53,638 nt of DNA from Bdellovibrionales bacterium. Its GTDB lineage: Bacteria > Bdellovibrionota > Bdellovibrionia > Bdellovibrionales > UBA1609. Below, piece by piece: positions 28,320 through 36,510 of the stretch. Below the pieces are notes generated by a model. It did not search any database. It saw only the letters and a program-made list of their open reading frames with translations, and had not been told where the DNA came from. The number at the start of each line of letters is the position of its first letter. The first letter of the stretch is position 1. The translations under genes were made by a program, and so were the position numbers. The stretch is taken from contig JALZUS010000051.1 of assembly GCA_023299885.1 (NCBI GenBank), forward strand, positions 1 to 53,638. Reading direction: 5' to 3'.

Positions 28320-29546
28320 CTAAATTTCTACAGTTGCCGTTAACCCATTTCCGCTATTAGCCGAGTACGTTAACCGACCGTCATAGCTATTAATTGTTTT
28401 CTTTGCGTAATAAACGCCAAAGCCTGAGCCCTGCTCTCCTTTACCAAAGGTAAACCCTTTTTCACCAATCTTAGAAATATGCTTTGATCCGCTGCCATTA
28501 TCTTTTACTTTTAGCTGCAAACGCCCTCCTACTTCTTTAACAAAGACATAAACTTTTGGAGCTTCTGTTCTTCTAGTCGCCTCAATTGAATTTTTAATAA
28601 GGTTTTGAAAAATACGTTTAAATTCTATTAAAGGCACTGGGTATCTGCCGCTGATAGATTCAGGACTTACATAATCTATTTTCACTTTAGGGCTTTGAAA
28701 CCTGTACTGCTCAATTATTTCTAGCAAAGCTTGCTCATAGTCTATGTAGTCAAATAAAAAGTCTTTTTTAGCTTCAGCAATCATGTCCTCGGCAATGCCG
28801 ACCACAGTTTTTAACGCCTCTTTTATAGGGGCACTTTCTGTTTTACCACTCGCCATATAACATTGGATAAAACTAATTGGGCCCCTAATGTCATGAGACA
28901 GTTTTGTTGCGACCTCTATTTGAGTCTCTTTTTTATAATAAAGCTCAAGTTTATTTTTAGCTGCTTCTAATTCTTCTTTAAATAAGGATTTTTTTTGAGT
29001 TTCTAATACTAACAAATTATTTTTTAAAGCTAAGTTTTCCTTTAAGGCTATAAATTTAGTGGCGTTAATGTTTACCGCCAAGCTAGCTATAAATAAGATA
29101 ACAACTGTCGTCGTAAATCTAAAAACAAACTCCCCAATTGTTGAAGCCCCTATGTCTTTAAAGAATAACGGAGTAATAATGGCCACAGTATTAATAATGA
29201 AAAAACTTGTGTACCAATCCTTTCTTGAACCATTAAAACTTAAAGCGCAAAACAAATAGATATAAGCTATATACTCATAGTACTCTATGCTGTTTGCAGG
29301 CTCTAGACAGGCATATAAAGCTTGCACCACACAACAGACACTAAAGTATATAGATAGTAAATTTCTAGAGCGCCATTGTTTAGCAAAAACGGCTCCCACA
29401 AATGCAATTACCGCCATTAAGACACGGCCACCAATCAGTAAGCCTTGCCACTCAATATTAGTTTGCTTAATAGCTGAAGATAATAATAACAGCCACAATA
29501 AGCCTGATACGGCTAACACTACTATTTGGTTTTTATAATTACTCAT
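28320..29546 (-). CDS. Orphan membrane sensor histidine kinase
   Basis: The start at 29546 (MSNYKN) is supported by a GGGGGG ribosome site; the frame runs 15 bases further. Five or six N-terminal membrane helices (residues about 10-165) act as input, followed by a coiled coil and the kinase core: H-box KLSHDIRGPISF with phospho-acceptor His218, N-box FQNLIKNSIEAT, G1 VKDNGSGSKH, and G2 GKGEQGSGFGVYYAKK. At 408 residues it is complete. No response regulator is adjacent, so its partner is unknown. The signal is not predictable. Confidence 0.88.
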   Translation of the reverse strand: MSNYKNQIVVLAVSGLLWLLLLSSAIKQTNIEWQGLLIGGRVLMAVIAFVGAVFAKQWRSRNLLSIYFSVCCVVQALYACLEPANSIEYYEYIAYIYLFCALSFNGSRKDWYTSFFIINTVAIITPLFFKDIGASTIGEFVFRFTTTVVILFIASLAVNINATKFIALKENLALKNNLLVLETQKKSLFKEELEAAKNKLELYYKKETQIEVATKLSHDIRGPISFIQCYMASGKTESAPIKEALKTVVGIAEDMIAEAKKDFLFDYIDYEQALLEIIEQYRFQSPKVKIDYVSPESISGRYPVPLIEFKRIFQNLIKNSIEATRRTEAPKVYVFVKEVGGRLQLKVKDNGSGSKHISKIGEKGFTFGKGEQGSGFGVYYAKKTINSYDGRLTYSANSGNGLTATVEI

Positions 29547-29722
29547 TATGCCCCCCGACACTGAAAGGGCATAATATCAAAACCTAATAAGAAGCAGGGA
29601 CAGCTTGTAAAATAAACATAGCATTTAGTAAATAATAACTATTTTTACAGGAACTCATATTGCATTAAATATGTGACTCAGCCTATCTTAGCCGTTAATT
29701 GCTTCTAGTTTTGTAAATACTT

Positions 29723-30565
29723 CTAATGGCTTTCTTCTTGAACAACTTCTTCTGCCTGCAAGTTTTCACCTCGACGGTATCTAGTCAGTAAAGTTTTGTC
29801 TTTTGTTGGAAAAGAAAATAGCAAACTATGACTATTTCCTTCAGACTCTTCTATAGTTATAACTATATAGTAAAAAGAAGGGTTCTCATCAGAAAACTCT
29901 TTAATAAAAGTAACTAGAGTATTTCCCATAAAATCGTTATTACGCCAAATCTCATCAGCCTCTTCTATACCGCGCTCTCTAATATCGCTATAGCTCCTAA
30001 AGTCAGCCTCTTGGATGTCATCCTTAGCTCTAACCTGAAGCATGGCCTGATAAAGCCCTATAGCTAAATCATCTCCATCTAAAAGAGCATCACCCTCCAA
30101 CGCACCTAAAGGGGCTTCATCGAGCAATCTGTCGTAAATAAGTTCTTCCGTTTGATATTTCTCAACAAGAGATAAGTCTTTTGTTGCAAAATGAAGGTAT
30201 ACAAAGCTTGGCAGCTCGCCCGTCATATACGATAAAGCGACATAAAAAATATAATTGTCATCGGCGTACTCACCTTCATTAAACTCTTTAATATAAACTC
30301 TAAAAGGATGGTTAAGTCGTTTTTCATCAACCCATATTTCATCTGGACGGTCTAGAGTTTTTGTAAGTAAGTTTTCTTCTGATTCTATTTTTAAATCTAT
30401 TGGCTTAAGCCCACTACCAACAAATTCATCAAATTCTTTTTCAATTTTTTTAATCTCTTCATCAAAATGCTGAAACATTTCTTTTTCAGTCTTAAAAACA
30501 AAACCTTTTTCTTCGTCAATAATTATGGGCGAGGCTAAACTTTTATCTATGTTTTGTTTTTTCAT
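29723..30565 (-). CDS. Protein with two PBECR-like modules
   Basis: The ATG at 30565 has GAGGAAC close upstream and is preferred to the in-frame start at 30592. The 280-residue protein has no signal peptide and is acidic. Two related blocks of about 70 residues occur at about 75-142 and 203-270. Each starts DEIW, continues with IKEF, then FYxV, and ends with a TKD-containing strand followed by a Tyr/Arg-rich helix (TKDLSLVEKYQTEE; TKDKTLLTRYRRGE). This layout is reminiscent of the PBECR (phage-Barnase-EndoU-ColicinE5/D-RelE-like) nuclease modules found in phage and polymorphic-toxin contexts; the assignment is from memory of the pattern and tentative. No cognate immunity gene is obvious; the divergent 30676-31002 gene is the only candidate. 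Confidence 0.6.
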   Translation of the reverse strand: MKKQNIDKSLASPIIIDEEKGFVFKTEKEMFQHFDEEIKKIEKEFDEFVGSGLKPIDLKIESEENLLTKTLDRPDEIWVDEKRLNHPFRVYIKEFNEGEYADDNYIFYVALSYMTGELPSFVYLHFATKDLSLVEKYQTEELIYDRLLDEAPLGALEGDALLDGDDLAIGLYQAMLQVRAKDDIQEADFRSYSDIRERGIEEADEIWRNNDFMGNTLVTFIKEFSDENPSFYYIVITIEESEGNSHSLLFSFPTKDKTLLTRYRRGENLQAEEVVQEESH

Positions 30566-30675
30566 CGAGTTCCTCACTAATCTATCACTCATTTAATCCT
30601 AGACTTTTGCTCATTTTAGGTCAATGAATGTGGCTTTTACTTGTGAAAATACCTAATTGTTCTCAGACTAAATAT

Positions 30676-31002
30676 ATGGAAAACGGACTCAATCTTAGCG
30701 AAGACTCACTAAAAAGCATTGAGCGACTTTTATGCTTATCTGTAAACGGGACACATCAGCTTTTTGACCGACAAGATATAGCCAACATCCTAAGCACTCC
30801 ATCAGAAGAGCTCGATCTTTTTAACTTTGATAATGTAGAAAAAGTTCAGAGACTTTTTTTAGAATTCTTGGACCATAAGACTTTTTCAGAGAAAAAAGCA
30901 TTTTTAAAGCATTTAAGCTATGAAGAGTACGAAATTGTTTTAAGGGCTTATTTTCATATTTTAGATGCAACTATGCATTCAGCTCAAAGCTATAGTCACT
31001 AA
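30676..31002 (+). CDS. Small hypothetical helical protein
   Basis: The 108-residue frame starts at the ATG at 30676 (MENGLNLSED); an alternative in-frame ATG at 30628 adds 16 residues that look unlike protein. The product is acidic and helical (SIERLLCLSV, VQRLFLEFLDH, EEYEIVLRAYFHI) with no signal peptide. No family recognised. It diverges from the PBECR-like gene with under 120 bases between starts, so shared regulation is possible. Neither start has a good ribosome site. Confidence 0.5.
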   Translation: MENGLNLSEDSLKSIERLLCLSVNGTHQLFDRQDIANILSTPSEELDLFNFDNVEKVQRLFLEFLDHKTFSEKKAFLKHLSYEEYEIVLRAYFHILDATMHSAQSYSH

Positions 31003-31009
31003 TTTTAGA

Positions 31010-31219
31010 TTATACCAAAGATTTTACTTCACTTAACATATAGCTAAATTTAAACTCTAAGGCTTCTAGAGTTTCTATATTTTTGTTAAGCTGGGCAATA
31101 AGGTCCAAAGACTCATTCACAGATACTGCGGGCGATGAAGCTGGGGCTGAAACAGGTGACTGAACCACTGGTTCGCCATTAATTTCTACAATCTTTAATT
31201 GTTGTAACCTTTTTTCCAT
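31010..31219 (-). CDS. Small hypothetical protein
   Basis: A 69-residue protein with an AGGAAG ribosome site eight bases before its ATG. A short Pro/Ala/Ser/Val linker (QSPVSAPASSPAVSV) joins an N-terminal helix to a C-terminal leucine-rich helix (LDLIAQLNKNIETLEALEF) that could be a coiled coil. No membrane segment or known family. It ends seven bases from the convergent gene 30676-31002. The clear ribosome site makes a real gene likely. Confidence 0.55.
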   Translation of the reverse strand: MEKRLQQLKIVEINGEPVVQSPVSAPASSPAVSVNESLDLIAQLNKNIETLEALEFKFSYMLSEVKSLV

Positions 31220-31330
31220 CAGTATCTTCCTTTATTAAATGGTAGCCAATCGCACCTATTATGAAAACTTAAAACTTCTTACATTACAAAAATAACCGGC
31301 TAAAAGCCTTTTCTAGCAATAATTACAGGC

Positions 31331-32050
31331 TTAGTACTCACAGCTTAGTGAATTTAAATCAAAGTCTTTAAGCTCACGACGACCCGCCTCACCTCTCGAT
31401 AAAGCCTCTGCCATAACACTCACTGACCCACTTACAAATGCATGATCTAAACCAAGCACATGGCCAAACTCATGAATAAATAAACTCTGGATATCTGTGC
31501 GGCCTCTTTCAATCTCACCATTATTATCGCCAGCAGAAAAAGCATGGATACCAAATTCAGATGGGCCGGCCATATTGTTAACAATAATATCTGACTCTAA
31601 GATCTGTGCACTTTGATGAAAGATAAAAGCTTTTGCTTGCTCTGTGCTGTCATCAGAAACCCACTCATCTAGGAAATAAATGATGTTTTGAGAGTCTGTT
31701 TCTTCAAAGTTTTTACGACTAGGGTCACTATGGTTATCTTGCGATGTATCCCTAGCATCAAAAATAACTGTGGGTTCACCAGCTTCTGCATATTCATTAG
31801 CAAATAAAATTCTTTTTTTACCACCTATGGCATTGTTCCAAACCTGAGCCGCCTCAAATATAGCCTGCCTGTAATCTTCAGGCACAGTGCTGTTAAATCG
31901 GAATGTAACTGTTTTATTATTCCAAGAAACTCGCTGTTGCTCGCTATTAGTAACAAAGTTGCATGAGTCTTGAGGAGTTAGGCTTTCACCACAACCCACA
32001 ATAACCGTTACAGAAAATACTAATACAATAGATTTGATAAATGATTTCAT
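31331..32050 (-). CDS. Matrixin-like zinc metalloprotease lipoprotein
   Basis: Start taken at the ATG at 32050 (MKSFIKS), which yields a lipoprotein signal with lipobox VIVGC (Cys20); an in-frame TTG start at 32089 lies in non-conserved sequence. The 239-residue product has a metzincin core: zinc ligands in HEFGHVLGLDH (His193, His197, His203), catalytic Glu194 and a following Met-turn (SVMAE). Upstream strands (TVTFRFNSTVPEDY, AAQVWNNAIG) match matrixin/M10-M57 catalytic domains. It is anchored in the membrane and degrades or processes extracellular or periplasmic proteins. No propeptide cysteine switch is visible. Confidence 0.82.
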   Translation of the reverse strand: MKSFIKSIVLVFSVTVIVGCGESLTPQDSCNFVTNSEQQRVSWNNKTVTFRFNSTVPEDYRQAIFEAAQVWNNAIGGKKRILFANEYAEAGEPTVIFDARDTSQDNHSDPSRKNFEETDSQNIIYFLDEWVSDDSTEQAKAFIFHQSAQILESDIIVNNMAGPSEFGIHAFSAGDNNGEIERGRTDIQSLFIHEFGHVLGLDHAFVSGSVSVMAEALSRGEAGRRELKDFDLNSLSCEY

Positions 32051-32614
32051 ACTCCTTAATAAAGCAAAGGCTGAACCAAGTGGGCACAAAGGGCAATAAA
32101 GTTAAGTGCTTGAAATCATTAGCTTTTTACACCTATCAAAATTTTATACACCTGTTATAAAGCTAACAATAAATATTAAAATTAAACAAAACCCCATTAA
32201 ATACCTGTAATTACTAGCTTTTTAAACTGAAACCTAAAAAGACAAAATAGGTCGCTATAAAATAGCATTTTCAAAAAGAAGACGGCAGGAGGTGGGAGCT
32301 GATGCTCCCCCTGGTCTTAGAATGTGCTTAGGTAGGTAGTGCTGGCTTGTGGATCACTGCGGCGGCAGTAGGTAGCCAAGGTTGTTACCCTTATATATAG
32401 CAAGCTAAATACCAACTATTTTGGTGTCATTTTGCACTCTTAATTTTAAAAAACCCAATGATTTCAAGAAATTATCGAAGCCATAAGAAATGCTTTGGTA
32501 TCTATTCGGCCCCTTTGTCCAGCTGAGTTATTAAGCTTTGATATCAAGCCGTGGTATTTCCCCGCCTGCCTAGTCCTGTTAATATCTCCAAACTTATACA
32601 AATGGAGCTTATTC
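32051..32614. other. Gene-free gap around the candidate RNA and upstream of putA
   Basis: Apart from the candidate RNA at 32272-32389 this gap is AT-rich with no credible ORF. A TATAAAAT box (about 32255-32262) could serve plus-strand transcription into putA. The annotated putA start is at 32615; sequence before it in frame (32495-32614) does not resemble PutA. Confidence 0.45.
32272..32389 (-). ncRNA. Candidate small structured RNA, minus strand
   Basis: Within the AT-rich, ORF-free gap 32051-32614 lies a sharply GC-rich stretch of about 110 bases. Read on the minus strand it begins just after an extended -10-like promoter (TGCTATATAT, about 32393-32402), contains a hairpin ACTGC-CGCC-GCAGT (closed by GGCT/AGCC), and ends in a strong stem: AAGAC and CCAGG arms around GGGAGC-ATCA-GCTCCC (32279-32318), followed by TTCTTTTTG as in an intrinsic terminator. 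It does not match SRP, 6S, tmRNA or RNase P cores. It may instead be the leader or trailer of an adjacent gene, but lies about 220 bases upstream of the matrixin start. Boundaries are estimates. Confidence 0.5.
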
Positions 32615-35539
32615 ATGAACCAAGACTTAGAACAAAAAATCCAAGCCAAAGGAAAAGAGATCTTTTCCAATATGAAAACAAAAACTAGCCTTTTTAATAA
32701 AGACTGGTGGTACGGAAAAGTAATGGATTGGAGCATGAAGAATGCTGACTTTAAAACCCAGATGTTCCGCTTTGTAGATGTCTTGCCTACCTTAGAAACT
32801 CCTGATGAAGTGAGTCGCCACCTTAACGAATACTTTTCTGAAGGCGGCAACATGCCCTCTATTTTTAATATGGGTGTAGGTGTTGGTAAGTTAGCCCCGG
32901 GGCTTATGTCTGCCACTGTTAAAAAGAACATTACAGAAATGTCTAAAATGTTTATCACTGGAGAAACTCCCGAAAAAGCATTACCTAAAATTGAAAAGGC
33001 TCGCAAAAAAAATCTCTGCTGCACTGTCGACCTATTAGGTGAAGCCACTTTATCTGAAACTGAAGCTATAGAATACCAAAGGCGCTATATAGACCTAGTT
33101 GAAAAACTCAGCGAAGCTTCAAAAAAATGGAAGCCAGTAGCTGGAGAAACAACTGACTCACCACTTGTTAATGTCTCAGTAAAAATAACCTCTTTATTCT
33201 CACAAATTAAAGAGGAGGCTCCTGACTATTCTTGTAAAAAGATCTTAGAAAGATTAATTCCTGTTATTGAAGCTGCCAAAAAGCGTAACGCCTTTATAAA
33301 TATTGATATGGAGTCTTATTCGCATAAAGACCTCACTCTTCAAGTTTTTTCAGAACTTATTATGATGCCTGCCTTTAAAGACTACGCTCATCTAGGCATA
33401 GTTATTCAGGCCTACCTAAAAGACGCCCATCAAGATGTAGAAAACTTACTAAAGCTTGCTAAAGACCGTGGCACGCCATTTTCTGTACGCTTAGTTAAAG
33501 GTGCCTACTGGGACTTTGAAGTGATACATGCAGACCAAAACAACTGGGAAATACCTGTTTATACTCGCAAAGAAGAGTCTGACATTAATTTTGAAAAATG
33601 CTGTGACCTTATTTTAAAAAGCGCACCCTTAATCAATTTAGCTGTGGCCTCGCATAACGTCAGAAGCCTTGCTGCGGCCAAAGTACTTGCCGAAAAATAC
33701 AACGCAGAAAACTACCTAGAGTTTCAAATGCTTTACGGAATGGCAGAACCTATTAAAAACTCTTTACTCGGCATGGGGGTCAGAGTCAGAGAGTATGCTA
33801 CTGTGGGTGAACTTATACCCGGTATGGCTTATCTTGTGCGCCGCCTTTTAGAAAATACATCTAACCAGTCTTTTTTAAAGTCAAAATTTGTAGACAAAAA
33901 AGAAGCAGACACTTTACTAAGCTCTCCAGTACACTCACTCAATACAAACCCGCCTAGTTTTGAAAAAAGCAAAAAAGAATTTTACAACGAAGCCCTTTTA
34001 GATTTTGCAAAAAAAGAAGATAGAGAACTTTTTGAAGATGGCTTTAACCAACTCTCTCTACCCTATAATTGCCTACCTATTATTAACGGCGAAAAGCTGA
34101 CAAGCAACACAGCTATTGAACGCCATAATCCTAGTAACACAGACGAGCTTATTGGCACCATCCAATTAGCCAGTACAGACATGGCCGACAAAGCCGTTGC
34201 AAGCGCTAAAAAAGCTTTTGCCTCCTGGAGAAAGCTTAGCCATATAGAACGCGCTAGTTATTTGTATAAGCTCGCTGACCTCATGAAACGTGATAGAGCC
34301 AAACTGTCTGCATTAATGGTTAAAGAAGTTGGTAAGCCTTGGAAAGAAGCTGACGGCGATGTTTGCGAAGCCATAGACTTTTGCCGCTACTATGCTGATG
34401 AAGCTGTTAAGCTTAATGATGGCCAAAGTATTGGCATTACAATGGGTGAGCATAATAAATACATATATACCGCTAGAGGCGTTTCACTAGTTATTTCTCC
34501 TTGGAATTTCCCACTAGCTATCCTTGCCGGAATGGCAGCTGCTAGCCTCGTTATGGGCAATACAGTTATCATGAAGCCCGCAGAGCAAAGCAGCTGCATT
34601 GCTCTTGAACTTATGCAGTTATTTTTAGAGACCGGCATACCAAAAGAAGTTATTCATTATCTACCTGCCGAAGGCCATACAGTCGGCGCACATCTAGTTA
34701 GCCATAAAGACATCGGCCTTATTGCTTTTACTGGATCTAAAGAAGTGGGATTAAAGATAGTCAAAGAGAGCGCTAAAGTTTTACCAGGGCAACATTATGT
34801 CAAAAGATGCATTATTGAAATGGGTGGAAAAAATGCCTTAATTATAGATTCAGATGCCGACCTCGATGAAGCTGTCGCTGGTACTATTTATTCTGCCTTT
34901 GGTTTTCAGGGGCAAAAATGCTCTGCATGTAGCCGAGTGATAGTGCTTGAAGAAGTTTTTGATAAATTTACTGACCGCCTAGTATCAGCAACTAAAAGCA
35001 TTAAGCTTTCTAACTCAGAAGACCCTTCAGCATTTTTAGGACCCGTAGTAGACAATGAAGCCGCTGCAAAAAATAAGGCTATGATAGAAACAGCTAAAAA
35101 AGAATCCAAGCTTTTATATGCAGGCACAACGCCAGATAAAAAAGGTCACTATATTGCTCCACATATTTTTCATACAGAAAACAATGAGTCTGAGCTTGCA
35201 CAAAATGAAGTCTTTGGGCCCGTACTTGCTGTTTTTAAAGTTAAAACATTTGAAGAAGCAATAGCTTTAGCTAACAGCACAGAGTTTGCTTTAACTGGTG
35301 GTATATACTCAAGAAGCCCATCAAGAATAAAACAAGCACAACTCGAAGTAGAAGTGGGTAACTTTTATATCAACAGGTCTATCACTGGGGCTATGGTTAA
35401 TAGGCACCCGTTTGGCGGATTTAAAATGTCTGGTTTAGGAAGTAAAACGGGAGGCCCTGACTATTTAAAACAGTTTGCTGACCCAAAAGTAATTACAGAA
35501 AACACAATGCGAAGAGGCTTCTCACCAGAGACAGTTTAA
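32615..35539 (+). CDS. putA: Bifunctional proline dehydrogenase / P5C dehydrogenase
   Basis: The ATG at 32615 (MNQDLEQKIQ) has GGAG seven bases upstream; an in-frame ATG 120 bases earlier adds foreign-looking sequence. The 974-residue protein has an N-terminal proline dehydrogenase barrel (FAD-dependent; VRLVKGAYWDFE, YGMAEPI) and a C-terminal aldehyde dehydrogenase domain with catalytic Glu (IEMGGKNA), catalytic Cys (FQGQKCSACSRV) and the NAD-binding AFTGSKEVG. Together they oxidise proline to glutamate. There is no ribbon-helix-helix DNA-binding domain, so it is the non-regulatory type. The stop overlaps the rhomboid stop by four bases on the other strand. Confidence 0.95.
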   Translation: MNQDLEQKIQAKGKEIFSNMKTKTSLFNKDWWYGKVMDWSMKNADFKTQMFRFVDVLPTLETPDEVSRHLNEYFSEGGNMPSIFNMGVGVGKLAPGLMSATVKKNITEMSKMFITGETPEKALPKIEKARKKNLCCTVDLLGEATLSETEAIEYQRRYIDLVEKLSEASKKWKPVAGETTDSPLVNVSVKITSLFSQIKEEAPDYSCKKILERLIPVIEAAKKRNAFINIDMESYSHKDLTLQVFSELIMMPAFKDYAHLGIVIQAYLKDAHQDVENLLKLAKDRGTPFSVRLVKGAYWDFEVIHADQNNWEIPVYTRKEESDINFEKCCDLILKSAPLINLAVASHNVRSLAAAKVLAEKYNAENYLEFQMLYGMAEPIKNSLLGMGVRVREYATVGELIPGMAYLVRRLLENTSNQSFLKSKFVDKKEADTLLSSPVHSLNTNPPSFEKSKKEFYNEALLDFAKKEDRELFEDGFNQLSLPYNCLPIINGEKLTSNTAIERHNPSNTDELIGTIQLASTDMADKAVASAKKAFASWRKLSHIERASYLYKLADLMKRDRAKLSALMVKEVGKPWKEADGDVCEAIDFCRYYADEAVKLNDGQSIGITMGEHNKYIYTARGVSLVISPWNFPLAILAGMAAASLVMGNTVIMKPAEQSSCIALELMQLFLETGIPKEVIHYLPAEGHTVGAHLVSHKDIGLIAFTGSKEVGLKIVKESAKVLPGQHYVKRCIIEMGGKNALIIDSDADLDEAVAGTIYSAFGFQGQKCSACSRVIVLEEVFDKFTDRLVSATKSIKLSNSEDPSAFLGPVVDNEAAAKNKAMIETAKKESKLLYAGTTPDKKGHYIAPHIFHTENNESELAQNEVFGPVLAVFKVKTFEEAIALANSTEFALTGGIYSRSPSRIKQAQLEVEVGNFYINRSITGAMVNRHPFGGFKMSGLGSKTGGPDYLKQFADPKVITENTMRRGFSPETV

Positions 35540-36510
35540 GCGGCTAATTTTTGATTCAAGACTTGCTGATCTAATAACCTAGCATCAGCAAGCTCTTGAT
35601 TTGCAGCCTTAAAGCCTAAGACAACAACACCTATAGTTGCGCCACAGAGAGCGCCCCCTATATGAGCCCAATAAGCAATACCTGTAAAGCCTGGCACACC
35701 GGCCATCACTCCTGAAAAATCACCAATCATCCAGAAAAAGGCTAAGCTCCATGCTGGCAAGTTTAAAACTCCGTACCACCTTGGGTGCGGCCAAAATAAA
35801 TAATAAAAATATCTTGTAGGCTTTTTCCAAAACAAGATTACATAAAGACCAATAAGACCAGATACACTTCCGCTCGCTCCTACTAATGGTATAGAAGCCC
35901 CCGCAGAAAACACATCATAGAGTAAAGCCCCTGCAATCCCTGACAAAACATAGGATGTGAACAACAAGGCCCCGTTAGTTCTAGCTTCAAGAGCTGACCC
36001 CACTAAAAACAGTAATAATAAATTACCTAATAAATGAACTATCCCTGAATGAAAAAATTGATAGGTAATAAGATGCTTTAAGTCACTAGCTGCTTTTGAA
36101 AAGCCATAGACAGTGCTTGAAAAACTATTATTTGTTTTTATAAAATCTTCTTTTTTAGAGGTCCACCAGTTTAACCCAACAACATCATTATAAATATAAT
36201 CACTTTTTGTTAAAAACTTATGGTCCCTAAAAGCCAACTGGCCTAATACTACTTTCAATGAATTATCAGTTAAACTTTTAATAGCTATTTTTTTTTGAAT
36301 AGAGTGATCATAGCTCTTGTCATTCAAAATTTCAGTAGCGTAGATTGATCCTTGAGTTTTTAATAAAAACTTATCTGTAAGCTGCTCTCTATATAAAGAC
36401 TCCCAGTAAGCAAATCCTGCAAAATAAAAAGCAAGGTTAAGTAATACTAGCACCATAATAAATGGTGACTTATAAAGACTTTTAAAAGAATCAAAAATGG
36501 GGAAAATCAT
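35536..36510 (-). CDS. Rhomboid-family intramembrane serine protease
   Basis: The 324-residue protein has a first membrane helix, a luminal/periplasmic loop domain (about 30-130), then six helices of the rhomboid core: HSGIVHLLGNLLLLF, catalytic Ser in VGASGSVSGL and catalytic His in YWAHIGGALCG. Rhomboids cut transmembrane segments within the membrane. The start ATG overlaps the TGA of the upstream RDD gene (ATGA, 36507-36510), so they are translated as one unit. Substrates are unknown; the co-encoded anchored proteins are candidates. Confidence 0.88.
   Translation of the reverse strand: MIFPIFDSFKSLYKSPFIMVLVLLNLAFYFAGFAYWESLYREQLTDKFLLKTQGSIYATEILNDKSYDHSIQKKIAIKSLTDNSLKVVLGQLAFRDHKFLTKSDYIYNDVVGLNWWTSKKEDFIKTNNSFSSTVYGFSKAASDLKHLITYQFFHSGIVHLLGNLLLLFLVGSALEARTNGALLFTSYVLSGIAGALLYDVFSAGASIPLVGASGSVSGLIGLYVILFWKKPTRYFYYLFWPHPRWYGVLNLPAWSLAFFWMIGDFSGVMAGVPGFTGIAYWAHIGGALCGATIGVVVLGFKAANQELADARLLDQQVLNQKLAA

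Noticed and set aside
28294..28332. 12-base direct repeat TAAATTTCTACA at the ends of mutS2 and the kinase gene
   Set aside because: AT-rich word at two convergent stop regions; no further structure, so likely chance.
32272..32389. SRP (4.5S) RNA, suggested by AGCCAAGG on the plus strand
   Set aside because: The conserved GGAAGGnAGCAGCC loop is absent and the best terminator is on the other strand.
32464..33048. 194-residue ORF antisense to the start of putA
   Set aside because: Lies opposite strongly conserved proline dehydrogenase coding sequence; no ribosome site or family.
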